Source: Blattamonas nauphoetae | Taxonomy: Eukaryota; Preaxostyla; Oxymonadida | Length of the DNA stretch: 64,000 bases | NCBI GenBank assembly: GCA_033064195.1 | Contig: JARBJD010000161.1 | Span: 99,548 to 163,547 of the forward strand | Direction: 5' to 3' | In this document: in pieces, positions 41,480-53,828 of the stretch | Position numbering within the stretch: position 1 is the first letter of the stretch | Layout of the letters: every line of letters starts with the position of its first letter | Notes under the pieces: generated by a model | What the model saw: only the letters and a program-made list of their open reading frames with translations | What the model was told of the DNA's origin: nothing | Database searches by the model: none | Translations under genes and position numbers: made by a program

Positions 41480-41950
41480 CTAGTGAGGGGTGGGCGGAGT
41501 GCTGGAGATGTCGATTCTTGTGAGCGGAGAGTGCGGATCGGACTGAATCCACGGAGTGGCCTGGACAGGAAGAACAGCCGAGATCAAATCTGTATACTCC
41601 ACGATTAAACTCGACTGTCCAAACAGTCCTGGAAACGACGAGACATGGACGAACCCACTTCTGTCTGTGATTGGTTTCGGTGTGACATGATGATTCTCCT
41701 CCTCCCTCGACGGCGGATCCTGCTTGAGATGGGCAGTTGTTGTGAAGAGTTTGCGTGCCTCGCTTGGAGGTAGTTTGGACGGGTCCGTCCTCTTCTCCTT
41801 AGCCTGCTTCGGCGAGAGCATGAAGGCTTCAGTCAGTATCTGCATCAGCTCTACGTGGTGGGCGGACGAGGACGGAATGTGAAGCGACAGACACGACACA
41901 AAACGTGGGCTGGCAGCAGATAGCTGTTGATTGACGGGTCTCCTTTTTAA
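41480..41950 (-). CDS. Unrecognised minus-strand protein fragment
   Basis: About 150 codons contain SAHHVELMQILTEAFMLSPK, PPSEARKLFTTTAHLKQD and FVHVSSFPGLFGQSSLIVEY, ending TRIDISSTPPTPH. The frame is open upstream of any ATG, so it is probably an internal or 3' exon. It does not look like the surface family. No function is assigned. Confidence 0.35.
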   Translation of the reverse strand, partial: LKRRPVNQQLSAASPRFVSCLSLHIPSSSAHHVELMQILTEAFMLSPKQAKEKRTDPSKLPPSEARKLFTTTAHLKQDPPSREEENHHVTPKPITDRSGFVHVSSFPGLFGQSSLIVEYTDLISAVLPVQATPWIQSDPHSPLTRIDISSTPPTPH

Positions 41951-42208
41951 TCATGTATTGCGGGGTGGTGATGGGGAGTTGGGTGAGGCTGACGATCATG
42001 TTGAACACTCGGATCGATCAATCATCCGTTCTGACTGAAGTAACTTTGTCCGTCTCGTTGTTCGGTGCCATGTCACCAATGAGTGACTCTGGCTGTTCAA
42101 CTCGTTATTGCAATGCGCTGTCATCTTCATCCTGGGGAATCTCCACGTGGAAGAAGAGAATGATGCGACACTCGCACCTTCTCCACTTACAGCAGAAGTC
42201 CAGTCACA

Positions 42209-42690
42209 CTATACGATGCTCTTCACCCGATGTATTTGCAAGAGAGGCGGGAGACAAGGATGAGAGCTTGCCCGCTTTTGTTTGAGTGCCGGTCTAGCGT
42301 CCCCTCCCTCTCTTCCTGTGCCCCTAACTTGTTGAGCTAAGTACAACTCCTGCCTCGATGCACTCACCTGCTCTCTCGAATTGCACCATCTCTTTCGGCG
42401 AGCGAGTGTCTCGTCTTCTCGCTTTTTCGTTTGGAGCTTATCAGACTGCGAGTTCCGTTTGATCTTCAGCTCTCCCTCCAACTCAACAATCCGCAGTGTG
42501 CTTTTTGCCAATTCAGCTGCTTGTATCGCAATTTTGAGCTGAATCTTCTCGTGTTCATTCTTCGTGGACTCAAGTTGTTCTTTGAGAGCCTCAATCTCCT
42601 CCGTTTGTTGGCGCTGGGCAATTTTGCCGGGATCAAACGATATACGTCATTTATCTGCTTCTCCTCGTGGCTGTTGTCGACACACATCCA
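42209..42690 (-). CDS. Coiled-coil protein fragment
   Basis: The minus strand reads AQRQQTEEIEALKEQLES, then NEHEKIQLKIAIQAAELAKS and LRIVELEGELKIKR, a clear heptad pattern of about 90 residues. It then becomes basic (RREDETLARRKRW-like) and low-complexity. The start is uncertain and there is no recognised partner. It may be the cytoplasmic or C-terminal part of the gene read further upstream on the same strand. Confidence 0.4.
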
Positions 42691-43647
42691 TGGAGATGGG
42701 ACAAACCACCAGCTTCCTTGTTTATTCGGCTATGAATATGACTGGAGTGATAGTGATTCATCAGTGAACGACACAGGTCGCCAGAGTGGCTGCGCATCCG
42801 GTTTTGTTGTGATTCGCAGAGTTATGTCATTGTTTCGGATCTAGACTCCACCGCCGCACGACGGTGTGGTGTATTTCTCAAAAATGGAATATGCAAAGCG
42901 ATTGTTGGCATCCTGCACTCTGTAGATTTTGATGAGAGATACTGCGATCTTCACTGCCCCACATGACGCTTAAACGGCCCCACCGATTCGGCATGTTGAT
43001 TCGGCTGTTAGGTTGAGAAACTGGCATTGAGTGTTGTAGTTGTAGTCAACAACTAGTGCGAACGGCTTGTTGAAGTCGAAGTCACTCGAATCTCCTTTGT
43101 CAGTTCTGGCACGCTGAACCACGATGAGAGGCCTGTGAGAGGTCCAAAGAAGGTGACAACGTCAATTGAATGTGTGCCGTGAACACTCGTCCTTTTCTTC
43201 GCAGGACATACATGAGAAGGAACACGAACTGTTGGTAAGCAGCATTCGCGTGCTTAAACGCCAACTTGAAGATTCCTTCGCCCAGAATGAAGATGGAGTT
43301 AGGCTCACATTCGACCACAAACTCGGATAGAGTGATAACGGCTTGATCGTGAGAGGAGGGATGAATTCAAATTTGGTATTTGATGAGACCTTGACGGAAC
43401 AGTCTGGAAGGTTGGAGACTGTTGTGGTGAGTGTCGGTACGCGTTTTGTTATTGACATAACCAGATTGATGGAACACCTGCTTGTGACGTGGTCGTGAAG
43501 TGGATATGGCGAAATATGAATTGATGACAGGTGAACAGGACGGAGTGACGGCGAGAAATGTGGAGGACAACAGCGAGGAAGCGGAAGGCGAGGTGCTGGG
43601 CGAACCTGGTGGAGGAGGATTCGAGGGAGTTGGATCCTCCTCATCAA
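42691..43647 (-). pseudogene. Decayed surface-protein-like gene
   Basis: The minus strand gives INLVMSITKRVPTLTTTVS, FEFIPPLTIKPLSLYPSL, GIFKLAFKHANAAYQQFVFL, NKPFALVVDYNYNTQCQFL and YSIFEKYTTPSCGGG in changing frames, with several stops. Its hydrophobic, Ser/Thr-rich nature and paired cysteines suggest an extracellular protein. It is not clearly the same subfamily as the 34-39 kb genes. Confidence 0.35.
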
Positions 43648-44344
43648 CGATTCATTCCCAAATGTATGTTGGAGTCGAGAGCATTAGTGAAGAGGTTCAC
43701 CAGGAGTATGAAAGCAGGGAGAGGGGTTAACAATGTCTGGGAAGTCAATCGAAGCTGATAGAATGTTTGTTTTGTGTGTTCGTGTTGGGCTCGCAATTTC
43801 ATCCCACTCCGTGGACCATTAGTTTGATGGCCAGATTATTTTTGAGAAAACTCAGCGGGAGGTTATTTAAAATGATCTAAAGTGTGTTATCATCGATTTC
43901 AACACTGTTCGACTGTTGATCATCCCCATTTTCTGGTCATTGACTAGATCAAAGATGAGAGAGGTAATTCAAAGTTCTGAGCCAGATTTTCACAAATCCA
44001 GTCTAATATTCTTTCGTTTTACCACTGGTATCAAGGTATACGGATTGGACGAAATTGATCTGAATTGGATTCCCACACTTTCTTCAATTCTCTCTCAAGT
44101 CCAATAGTGTCAAATAGCTTAACCACTTCAGGAAAATCATCACAAGAACGATAGTATTGTCCACCTTGAAGTAGGCTTGTCTGACCGGCCAAAAGTGTCG
44201 GTCAGTGTCAGTTCAAAAAACTTCAAAGGGTCAGATCTCGATATATCTTTTAATTGTGAGCTATTTCCCTAAAAGTCGAAACTCGGCAAAACTACATGTC
44301 CAGAGAATCTTCCTGAAACCGTTTGATAGCCTCATTTCTTTTGT
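43648..44344. other. No recognised gene
   Basis: AT-rich with short frames. A hairpin-forming piece at about 44165-44215 (gtctgaccgg ... cggtcagtgtcag) belongs to a small dispersed repeat also seen near 47.9 and 50.8 kb. Confidence 0.3.
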
Positions 44345-47300
44345 TTGTGCAATGCACATCTTGATCACCATCTTTATGAATATTTAGAGCTCAATAGTCT
44401 CACTATATTCTTCTCTACCTTATTCATGCATTTGAGACGCTTATTTCTCTCTTTTTCTGCCACCTTCTCATTGTTCTTTAGAATACACGCAGATCCAACC
44501 TCTCCCTCGTCTTCCTCAAAGCTGTCTCGTCTGATAGCGTTTTTGCAAGCCCAACTATCAGAGACGGAAGATACGGACTTGATAATCACCAACTGCAGCT
44601 ATTCCAGCTGTTGGGAAGGTTCAGATCGAAAGCAAATCACAAGGCTCAACTTTGTTCGTTTCGAACGAGCGAATCTGCTTATTTGTCACTATTATCTGTG
44701 AAGACTTTGGTATCATGCATCATTCTTAATTCATCACATCACTTTTCTTTCTTATTGTTGCTCAGAAACGAAGATATCATCGATCCACTGTCAGTCGCAC
44801 CCGATTGGAGAATACAAGATACCAAATGTACAATCTCCTCCCCCGACTCATTAAGAAAGTGAAAAAACTCGGTTCTATCTTTCTTTTTAGGAATTCCAGT
44901 TTCACTGATGTCAAACTGAACTGCGTCCAAAAATATCACATTTTCTCAGTCGTAGACGTGAAAGAAGCAATAGAGGAAAAACCTGCAGCAGAAGAAGAGT
45001 CACGACAGATGAAACAAGCAGTTGTTCAATCTGTCTCGATGTCTGTCGCACTCTCAATCACATCCTGCGACACTCTGGCCCTCTCTGGTCTTCTCTTCGA
45101 AAACTGTGCTGGGCAGTCGGCCTCGTCGCTCTTCATCGATTCATCGTCGAGTGTCTCCCTCACCACTCCCATCGCGTCGTCGTTCAGCGTCTGTTCATCA
45201 CCGCGTTCTTCAGTCAATGGAGACATATCAACTGTCTTTCTCCCTCACGCAGCGTCCATCACAATCGACCCAGAAGATGGAACAGACGAGCAGTTCTGCT
45301 GGTCAACAAGTGTCGGGTGTCAATCGCTCTCTCCATCACCAGCAAGAAGACCATCACTGTCACTGGGTTGGGTTCAGCACGTTCGCTGATGGTCATGCAA
45401 TCGACCGCTCAGAGCTTTGCTCATCTTACTGATGGCTCTCTCTCGCTCACCTCACTCGGCTTCACAGAAACAGCTTCACAGATTGGAGTATCTCGGCAGA
45501 AGTCGTTCTTCGATGTGAAAGGTGGATCTCTTCGTCCCGAATGCGTCGAATTCGTCCCTCCTTCATTCTCTGGAACCAGCAGCTTCGTCAAGATGAGTGG
45601 AGCGTGGATACTGTCGCTGAAGAGTGTTTTCATCTCTCGCGAATCGTTCTCGTCTGGGGATGTTGTGATGAAGAGTGTGTCGATCAGCACAGCTGGGATG
45701 ACTGGAAGTCATGAAGTGTTTCTGGAGGGACAAGTTGTGGGAGCTGTCATTTCTGATGATTGGACGAGTCTGATTGGGACGAACACCACGATGACTAAAG
45801 CTCAGTTGGAGCAAGTTTTTTTTGGTCAGATTCGATAAACACGACGAACATCGGACCGCTTGGGTATCATTTGTATCCACACACGAATGGAGCTGTGTTT
45901 ATGTCGGAAGGGTTCTGGGATCATGGAAAGTGTGGTCAGGAGCGTCTTCCTTGCTCGTCACTCGATTTCGCCTTCTCGCTGCTCACTCACACGAAGACCG
46001 AAATCAGCCTGGGCTCAAACATCACTCTCTCAACTCTTCTCGAATGCCCTGAGACAGGTGCGTCGATCTCTTCGTCTTCTGAGGCATCACTGCTTTTTGA
46101 ATCTGATGGACAGATAATTGTGGAAGTTGGCTCACTCACTTTGTCGTCGATTGACATCACACTTCCCTCATCGCTCTCACAGTCTCTGCTCGTTGTGAAA
46201 GGAAGCACACTGACCCTCTCCAGCACAGTGACAATCACGACCCCTCCCTCAGCCGCTCACACGGCGTCGCTGTTCAAGATTGAAGGAGGGAGACTCGCAC
46301 TATCAGGAACCGTGTTCGATTTCGCTGTTCGCTTCTCGTCGTCGTCATCTCTTCTCACTCAAACGGGAGGGAACATTGAATTGAGCACTATTGCGTTGTC
46401 GTCGCTCACATTGACCTCGGCAAGTATGATCACAATGGAAGGAGCATCGACAATGTATGTGTCTACTGGCTGTGAATTCAAAACGATCTCTGGCAGACAG
46501 AAAGTGGAGGAGGGGCGTTCCTGAGCACAAATGGAAACAACAACCAGATTGTGTCAATTACAAACTGCTCGTTCGAGTCGGTGTCGTCGGAGGGAGATGG
46601 AGGAGTGATTCTGGCTCAGCTGGGAGCAGGATCGAAACTGACGGTTGCAGACACGACATTCAAATTGTATTCGTCGTCTGGGAAGGGAGGAGCTTTGTCG
46701 ATTGTGCTCTCATCGACAGGTTCATTCGCTGTTGAAGCAGGGACGTCATTCGAATCATGCTCAGCGATTATGAGTGGATCTGCAGTGTTTGTGGAAGCAC
46801 AGTCACTGGCCTCAGCCATCACCAAAACAAGCATGACATTCCTCTCGCCTTTCCCACTCACTCCAACGGCAGCGCCGGTGGACATGCATCGAGGATGGAA
46901 CACAGTGAACTCGTCAGACGATATTCCTCTTGTGCTGTTCCTGGCTGATGTGAGATCGACAGGATTCGCAAGTTCGAGTGGGTCCGATGGGGAGCTATGT
47001 GGCTTCTCTGTGAATCCTTGCTCGTCAATCGATCTTGTTCAGACCCGACTAGCAGCGAATGACTCGAAAACGGAAGGAAAGCTGAATCCGATCACGCTCG
47101 AACTCCAAACTGCTCTTGACCAATCGACGCCGTTTTCGTGTGGTGGACACAAAGCGATGATCACTGGAAACACAATCACACTCTCGAAGACGGGTCAGTT
47201 CACAACATCCTCAGCCGAATCTGTCCTGACTCTCTCCTCGCTAACCATCCTCTTCGCCTCTTCGCAGACCAAACCAGCCATTTCCAGTGTCGTTGGGGAA

Positions 47301-47565
47301 GATTGTGGTTTCTGGTTGAACAATCAGGAATGGAGATGCAGACATTCCTGCCGTGTTTGGATCGGTTTCGGGAGGGCTGTTGGAACTGAGTGGGACGAAC
47401 ACGATGAAATTGGTGTCCCCTTCCTCCTCGCTCTTCGATGTGACATCTGGGACTCTGAAGATAGAATCAGGAACGGCACTGACTCACTCAACCACACAAC
47501 GGACATCATCTCTGTTCGTTCGGAATGGAGGATCGACTCTCTCCTCGACAGCCTGAAGTGGATTG
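44345..47565 (+). pseudogene. Beta-helix-type surface gene with at least four frame changes
   Basis: Pieces in order: DTDLIITNCSYSSCWEG (44.56 kb); SVALSITSCDTLALSGLLFE (45.05); GSLSLTSLGFTETASQIGV (45.45); NGAVFMSEGFWD with HGKCGQERLPCSSL (45.9); GSLTLSSIDITLPSSLSQSL and GGNIELSTIALSSLTL (46.1-46.4); SITNCSFESVSSEGDGG and GKGGALSIVLSSTGSFAV (46.55-46.75); GELCGFSVNPCSSI (47.0); and GTLKIESGTALTHSTT (47.5). The order and motifs mirror the minus-strand gene at 34-38.6 kb. Frame changes fall near 45.3, 45.84, 46.5 and 47.3 kb. It could be a pseudogene or a live gene with sequencing errors. Confidence 0.55.
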
Positions 47566-50500
47566 TTCAGATCTCGTCCACTCAACTCAAAGCAAGACAA
47601 ATATAAGCGAGGAACTGATCCAATATGGCAGCTATCACTTTTTTATTGAGAGAGGATGTTAAGCTCGATCTTGTGCCCGTAACTGTTTTTTCTGAACATT
47701 TGAGGAATTACTCTCCGAAAATAAGAGTGATAGAGCTGAAGTGCAATGATAATAAATCAATTGTGGCATATCCGAAGGAAATTCAAGGATTCTTTGGTTA
47801 ATGATTCGAATTTCGGTTGTTTTGGAAACCACTTCGGAGAAACGATATCTCTCGACTATGGGTTCAGAAATTTCTCCGGTCAGTGACCGTCAGTACTTTT
47901 CGGTTAGGGATGGGCAGCGGTCGGTCCGACTGCTCGTCGACCGACCGACTGGTTTTTTCTGATGATCAACCCTTTTTCACGAAAATAGGATGGTGTTTTC
48001 TTGAGAATCCTTCATGGTCATTCTCTAGGGACTGTTTCCTGGATCTTCATGTTAATTGAGTGGAATAAGTTCTATTTTAATCCGAGAGACATGCAGTTTT
48101 GATAATTCTGCGTGGAAAATGGGAAGATCATTTCGATGAAGAGAACTAGCTTCAATATCACGGACTTTTATGAGAAGGAGTGAAGTGAGAGATGAAAGCG
48201 TCAAAGAAAAGGGACAACAAGATTAATTTGTTCGAACAACACTTGTCAGCGCGGTCACTTTCTCTCTTCTTTTCTATTGGCTTCTTCAATCATCCTATGT
48301 CATTCTCCCTTTCCCACCTTTTTCTCACTGCTTCTCTTTTGTCTCCTTCCCTTTTCCTTTTCAGTTCCGCTTGATGATCGTTCGTTTTTCTGTTCACCAC
48401 ACATTTGCTGTAATTCAAACTTCTTCGTCCACTTTGCTTTTTCTTTGCTTCTGAATGAACCTGCTCCTTCCTCTGTCTTGGTTGATCCATTCTTCTGTCC
48501 ATCCATTTCCCTCTTTTCTTGTGTTCTACAGTTCATTGCCTTCTTTCAATGATCTCTCTTCCTGCTTTCTTTCTCCATCGTTCGTCACTTCCACATGACA
48601 GTCTCACCTTCTTCCCTCAGATCTTCGGTTGTTTCCTGATGAGACCACTTTTCCTGCGTCACATGGTGAAGATCGTCCTTTGTCAGTATGTCCTCTCCTT
48701 TTGGTAGTTTCCTCCAATTTATGTGTTGTCTTCGCTCTTCTGTTTCAAGATGTGTCTTCCTCATCGTGTCATCTTGCGATTGCTTGTGATGCTCTGAACT
48801 TTGAGATCTTCTCATGTCTCCTGTCTGATTAGCTCGATAAGTGCTTCCAATTCGTCTGATCGATGAAACGAACGATTTAGTTCTTCCACTTATCCTTTTC
48901 GGTTTCCCTTCTTTTCTTCCCCTTCTTTCTTTCTATGGTGATCCTTTGGAGATCGGCTGAATCTTGCCATAGATTGTCCCAATATTCTCGCAATGTACGA
49001 TCTGATCACTCGTACTCATGCTCTGTCTCCCTTTTCCTCTCAGTTTTTCGTTTCAGTTCTCTTCTAGTGGCCATTTTTGTCGACACTTTATCCGTTGTCT
49101 GTATTCTGTTTCTCTTCTTCAGCATTCATCCCTTCGTTGATGGGTTTCCTTTATTTTTGAATCTCCGTGCTGTATATGTTCATTTGGTCAGGTTGTATCA
49201 TGTCCTTTGTGATATCCATCGTGGATCATTTGATCCTTCTGACCATTCGCTCCTGTGAGGAGAAAAAGTTGGTTAAAAGGAAGACATACGAGTGATGATC
49301 GTTTTAAACTGCACTGGAGTGAGAGAGAAGGGCAACTATATGAATGTTGAGAAGAAGTTCACCAAAGATGTTGAGGGAGCTGAGGATGTGAAATGAAGAA
49401 GAATTAAAGAAATGAAACGAGGAAGAACAATTGAAGAAGGATAGATGAAACAATGAGGTGAAGATACATACATAGAGTTCCAAATATTCAGAGAACAGCA
49501 TCAGAGTTCTTGTTCTGGAAAGATCCTTGATGTCTGCTCATCGTTGGTGTCAATAGAGCACTATCTTGCATGTCAGACATTGACTACTTATGTAATTTGG
49601 GTTTCAACTTGTTTCTCTACCGATTCGTTCAATCGGAGTTGAATTGGTTTGTTTTTTTGAGTGTTTTGACCATTCCATGTTGAAAGGAGAAATGAATCAG
49701 AATGAGGACGTGAGAGAAACGATCTGTTGGTTTTGTGCTACAAGAAAAGAGAAGTTTTTCGATGAAGAAGGGAAGATGAGAAAAATTGGTGAAAAAGAAG
49801 AGAGATGAGGATGAATGGGACAAGATGGATCGGACATGCAATGACGTGAAGAAGCACACTTCTTCATCCAAAGTTTCACAGAACAGCGCCAGCATCAAAA
49901 CGTATGACAGATTCTTGTGCGAAGTCAGAATCAACGCTGTGATGACCGAGGAAAGCGAGAGAAATTGAATCCTGGAAAGAGTGGAGTGTAAAGAGTAGAA
50001 TGAAGGAAATGGACGAACAATAGGATAAGATCAAACAGATTTTGTAGAAGAAAGTCACAGTCTTTATCTTCCTTCATCTTCATCTCTTCATCTTCATTTC
50101 GCTCTTCATTCCAACTGGATATGTTCTCCTCTGGAGAAATCTTCCAGCAATTTATTCGTTATCTCCGTCATTTTGACCAGTTCCAATTTCACATCGACTT
50201 CTGGCTCAAGTCGCAGATTATGAGGAGACAGAGGGTGATAAGAGTGGAAAAACAATAGGGATGCAAACCGATGTTGTGAATTGTCTTTATTTCATTTCAT
50301 TCTCTCGACTTCAGAGTTGGGCTTGATCAAGACATGTTTTGCTGATAAATGATGAGAAAGAGTTTGGTAAGGATGAAATAGAAATTAAACACCAGTTTTC
50401 TTTCATTTGGATCTATAGCAAAGCAGTCAGAACAAAAAGGAAGAGTCGGGGTCGGTCGGACAGGCCGATTTTTTGTCCGATGTTGGTGAAGGACAGACCG

Positions 50501-50605
50501 ACTCAGGGACTCTTGAACTACGACCTCTGAAACGATAATTTCGTGAAAAATGAGATGAACTAATTGTAGTGATGATGTGAATCAAAATTGAGAAAAAGAG
50601 AATAA
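47566..50605. other. Gene-poor, pyrimidine-rich stretch
   Basis: Runs of TTC/CTT on the plus strand with scattered GT/AG-like sites are present, but no recognisable domain. A charged minus-strand frame lies at 48290-48536 (EAKKKQSGRR-like). Hairpin-forming gaccgacc sequences lie at about 47880-47960 and 50440-50515. The rest looks intergenic or like introns of decayed genes. Confidence 0.3.
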
Positions 50606-50610
50606 TAAAG

Positions 50611-50685
50611 TGTCCCTGACGGGATTCGATCCTGGGTCCGGGGAGCAAAAAGCTGGTGTGCTACCGCTCGACTAAAGGGCACTTC
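50611..50685 (-). tRNA. tRNA-like sequence, probably a pseudogene or SINE head
   Basis: On the minus strand, TAGTCGAGCGG fits an internal box A and GGATCGAATCC, about 35 nt further on, fits box B with one mismatch. The two ends pair as AAGTG-CCCT with AGGG-A-CACTT, leaving one bulged A. A T-run (ctcttttt) follows downstream. The D and anticodon stems pair poorly and the candidate loop (CTTTTTG) gives no convincing anticodon. It is more likely a degenerate tRNA or tRNA-derived element than a working tRNA. Confidence 0.4.
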
Positions 50686-50689
50686 AAAA

Positions 50690-51760
50690 AAGTCGCCGAC
50701 TGTTTTATTTTTAGGGACTGGACTCGATGTTTTCAGACCGACCACTGCCCATGCCTATTTTCGGTGAAAACTGACCGGTCAGTGCCGGTCAGCCATGCCT
50801 ACCTTGAAGATCGTGACTTATTGATTTTCGTGACTTATTGACGCCACTATAAGTGGTTTGGAGTTTGACCGTTAGGTTGCCATTTGCCGAAAACAACAGA
50901 AATCAAAGAAAATGAGGAAGAAGATTTAATTCCTTGTTCACCAGAATCTGCCCAACGTGTGGCAGGAGCCCGAATTGTCCTTGCTGGGGGACCGGTAGAG
51001 GAAAGGTCGTAACAGCAGTTTCTGAGTTCGCTGGCGTGATGTTCTTGACAGTTGACTTTGTAATAAGGTACTTCGGCTGTTTCTTTTGTTTCTGAATGGA
51101 TAACAATTTTGATGATGAAAGAATAAAAGGATTGGAGAAGCAAACCGATCGTAGTCTCAACAGGCCAAACCAATTCGCTACAAAAATGTGTAGAACGAGA
51201 AAAATCATTAAAAGAAAAAGAGAAACAGATCTGAGAGACAGTCAGTCCGGTCTTTCCAAACAAAAAGATGAAGAAGATGAATAAGAGATACCTCTGCAGC
51301 GAGTCTGAGAAAAGAAGAGAGAGAAGTAAAGAGGGAAGAAAAATGAGCATACTGGGCTTTTTGAGCTGTGGTCGGTGAAGTGTAGCCTGCTGTGTCCACA
51401 AAGTCCTTGAGAATTCTGCGTTGGTATGGCTTGAAATTGCATCGAGGGCGATGCTGAACAGCCACGTGCACCTCGCGACATGGCTTCTTGTCCATTCCAC
51501 TCAGTTGGTTAGATCGTTCTTTCATGAGTGTTTGACGACTTTCGAGGAATTGAGAAACAAAATTATGGAACATTTGACATTTGTTAAAAATGAAGTGATT
51601 AGACACTCCATTCCGTAATTGTAATGAATAATACTGAAGAAAAGAAATGGAACCTTCATTTGGGTAGGTTTTCTATTCTTCATGAAGCGACATCCAAAGA
51701 TCGTCTGTTTCCTTTTCTTTCGTCAAGTTGTGGCTTCTCATTGGGTATTCATAGAAACCA
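50690..51760. other. No recognised gene upstream of the SPRY-like gene
   Basis: A gaccgacc/ccggtcag hairpin repeat lies at 50738-50815. Short minus-strand frames (50847-51606) are not recognised. An ATG at 51647 with a GTAGGT donor at 51664 could be a first exon of the next gene, but the phase to the following exon does not fit. Confidence 0.25.
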
Positions 51761-53093
51761 GTGTCGATTAAATCGGTGTTGGAGGAATTGATAAGATCGG
51801 GATCAGATGTTTCAGTGATTGTACACACGCGTTACTGGAATGCGATTCCTCTTCTGATTCGGGAATGGGATGGAAAAGATGAAGCAACGATGATGCGACT
51901 GCTGGATGAGATGTCGCGAATTCTTACATTGGTTTCGGATTCAGAGGTTGCTGTGGCGAACAAGCGGCTTCTCCACTCCTCTCTCTCTGTCCTCTCCCAA
52001 ACACCAACCCTCCCAAAGAAGATTCACACACGTGCTGGACAATGTCATTTTCTTTTGGATTCTGTTCCCGATGGACCCTTCATGCTTTTGGGGACAGAAG
52101 AATTCCGAAGGATGGAACAATCTCTCTCTGAACTCAACAAACGATCATCAGAAATGACAAAACACGAAAAGGAACTGGAAGTTCGGATTGCTGTATTGCT
52201 ACAGGATGTGGAGACACTCCGACGAGATGGGGCAGCGAAAGGAGAGACGATTGAACAAACAAAGAAAGCCCTGAAAGCTGCAGAAGAACGAGAGAGGGGC
52301 AGAGAGAAAGCGTCGAGACAGAACAGAAGAAGAGAGTGAAAGCAGAAACAGATCGAATGAAGATGGAAGAAGAGAAGAAGAAAGCAGAGGAGAAGATGAG
52401 AAATGCAGAGGAAGGGAAGCGGATGGCTGAGGAGAGGCAGAGACAGGCAGAGGAACAGAAAAGACAGGTGCAGCGAGAAAAAGAGAAACTGGCAGATGAA
52501 GTGATCAGAACGAGGGAAGAACTTAGAAAGGCGAGAGGAAGGATGGAGACGACTGAGAGAGAGAAGAGAGAGATGCCTGAGAAGTTGGAGCGGACGAAAC
52601 AGCAATTGACTGGTCTTCCGATTTGGGTTGGAACTGGATCTCTCCAAACACTCGACCGAACTGCTCACAACCTCACTCCAACCACTCTCACTCAAATCTA
52701 CCAAGGGATCATTGGTAGTACAGACTGGAGTACAGCTTTCACTCGTCCGATCTACGAAGGCGAGTGGGAACTCAAAATCAGAGCCAGCACATCCACTTCC
52801 TGAAAACGCCACACAATATCCATGTGGATCTTGGTTGAATGGGATTGGTGGTGATTTCAGTCTTTGGACGGGAGGCATGTGGAGATTGAGAATAGAATTC
52901 AGGCCAGAAGGAACTAACAAGAAGTGTGATCGAATTGGACAGACTGCAGCAATTCGAGTGACCAAGTGGAGAAGAGAAGCTCGACTGTTTGTGGACGACG
53001 AGGAACAACCTGGGATGCTCCCCAACATCCCTTCTCCTCTCTGCATCGGAATTTCAACTGGATTCACTGACAGCGACTATCAATCAGTTGATA
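51761..53093 (+). pseudogene. Coiled-coil and SPRY-like host protein, 5' of the insertion
   Basis: Frame 51761-52339 has a helical repeat-like start (SVLEELIRSGSDVSVIVHT, MMRLLDEMSRILTLVSD) and a coiled coil (KHEKELEVRIAVLLQDVETL). A frame change near 52300 continues the coil (EEEKKKAEEKMRNAEEGK). From ~52615 a SPRY-like domain reads LPIWVGTGSLQTLDRTAH, YEGEWELKIRAS. A second frame change near 52795 gives GGDFSLWTGGMW, RIGQTAAIRV, ARLFVDDEEQPG and PSPLCIGISTGF. The order coiled coil then SPRY-like is familiar from large protist families; function is unknown, probably protein binding. The open stretch at 51761 begins with GTG and is likely an exon start, not initiation. The 3' end lies beyond the inserted element, at 58469. 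Confidence 0.6.
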
Positions 53094-53828
53094 GTGCTGT
53101 CACCAACGCGCCGAAATTCAATAAACCGCCTAAAATCGAGATTTTTTCTGAGAAATGTTGTTTTGGTGAGAAGATAATTCTGAAAAAAATTTGGAGCTGA
53201 AGACCCATTATTCGCCGAGAAAACCCAATATTCGTCATTTTGGCTACTTCCAAAAAGTGTATTTTTGCAATATCTCAACAACCAGTGGATCAATTGTCTT
53301 GATTTTTCTTCCAGATTCTTTTTTTGATGATTTGAACATTTTGAAAAAAAATCGAAAAAAAATTAGGGAAAACCAAAAAACCCCTAAAATCCACATAAAT
53401 AAAACGTCCACCAAAAAGTGAAAGAGAATCACATTAGAAACGGGTGAGGACCTGAACTTGGGTGTGCAAATTGAAACTGGGGGAGATGAAGCCCATTCTT
53501 TATTTCGAACCCATAATCTCTGCTTTTTTCAGACTAAATATGAAGATCATTATTTCCTGTCTAAAGTGCAGCATTGTTCATAATTATTGACTCATTCTGT
53601 CAAGATTGACCCGATTCAATCTTTATTCTCACAAAGTTTGTTTTTGGTTGATCACGCATGAATCTTGCGAAAGAATGAAGAATCAATAAATTAGACGAAG
53701 TTTTAGGAGATGTGAGACAACGAGGAAAAACAAAATCAAAAAGTAAGTGATCAGAAAAGATTGTAGGTGAGAAAGAAGAGAGTGGAGGAGTTGAGGTGAA
53801 AGATCGAGTCGAAAAGCTGAGATAGAGG

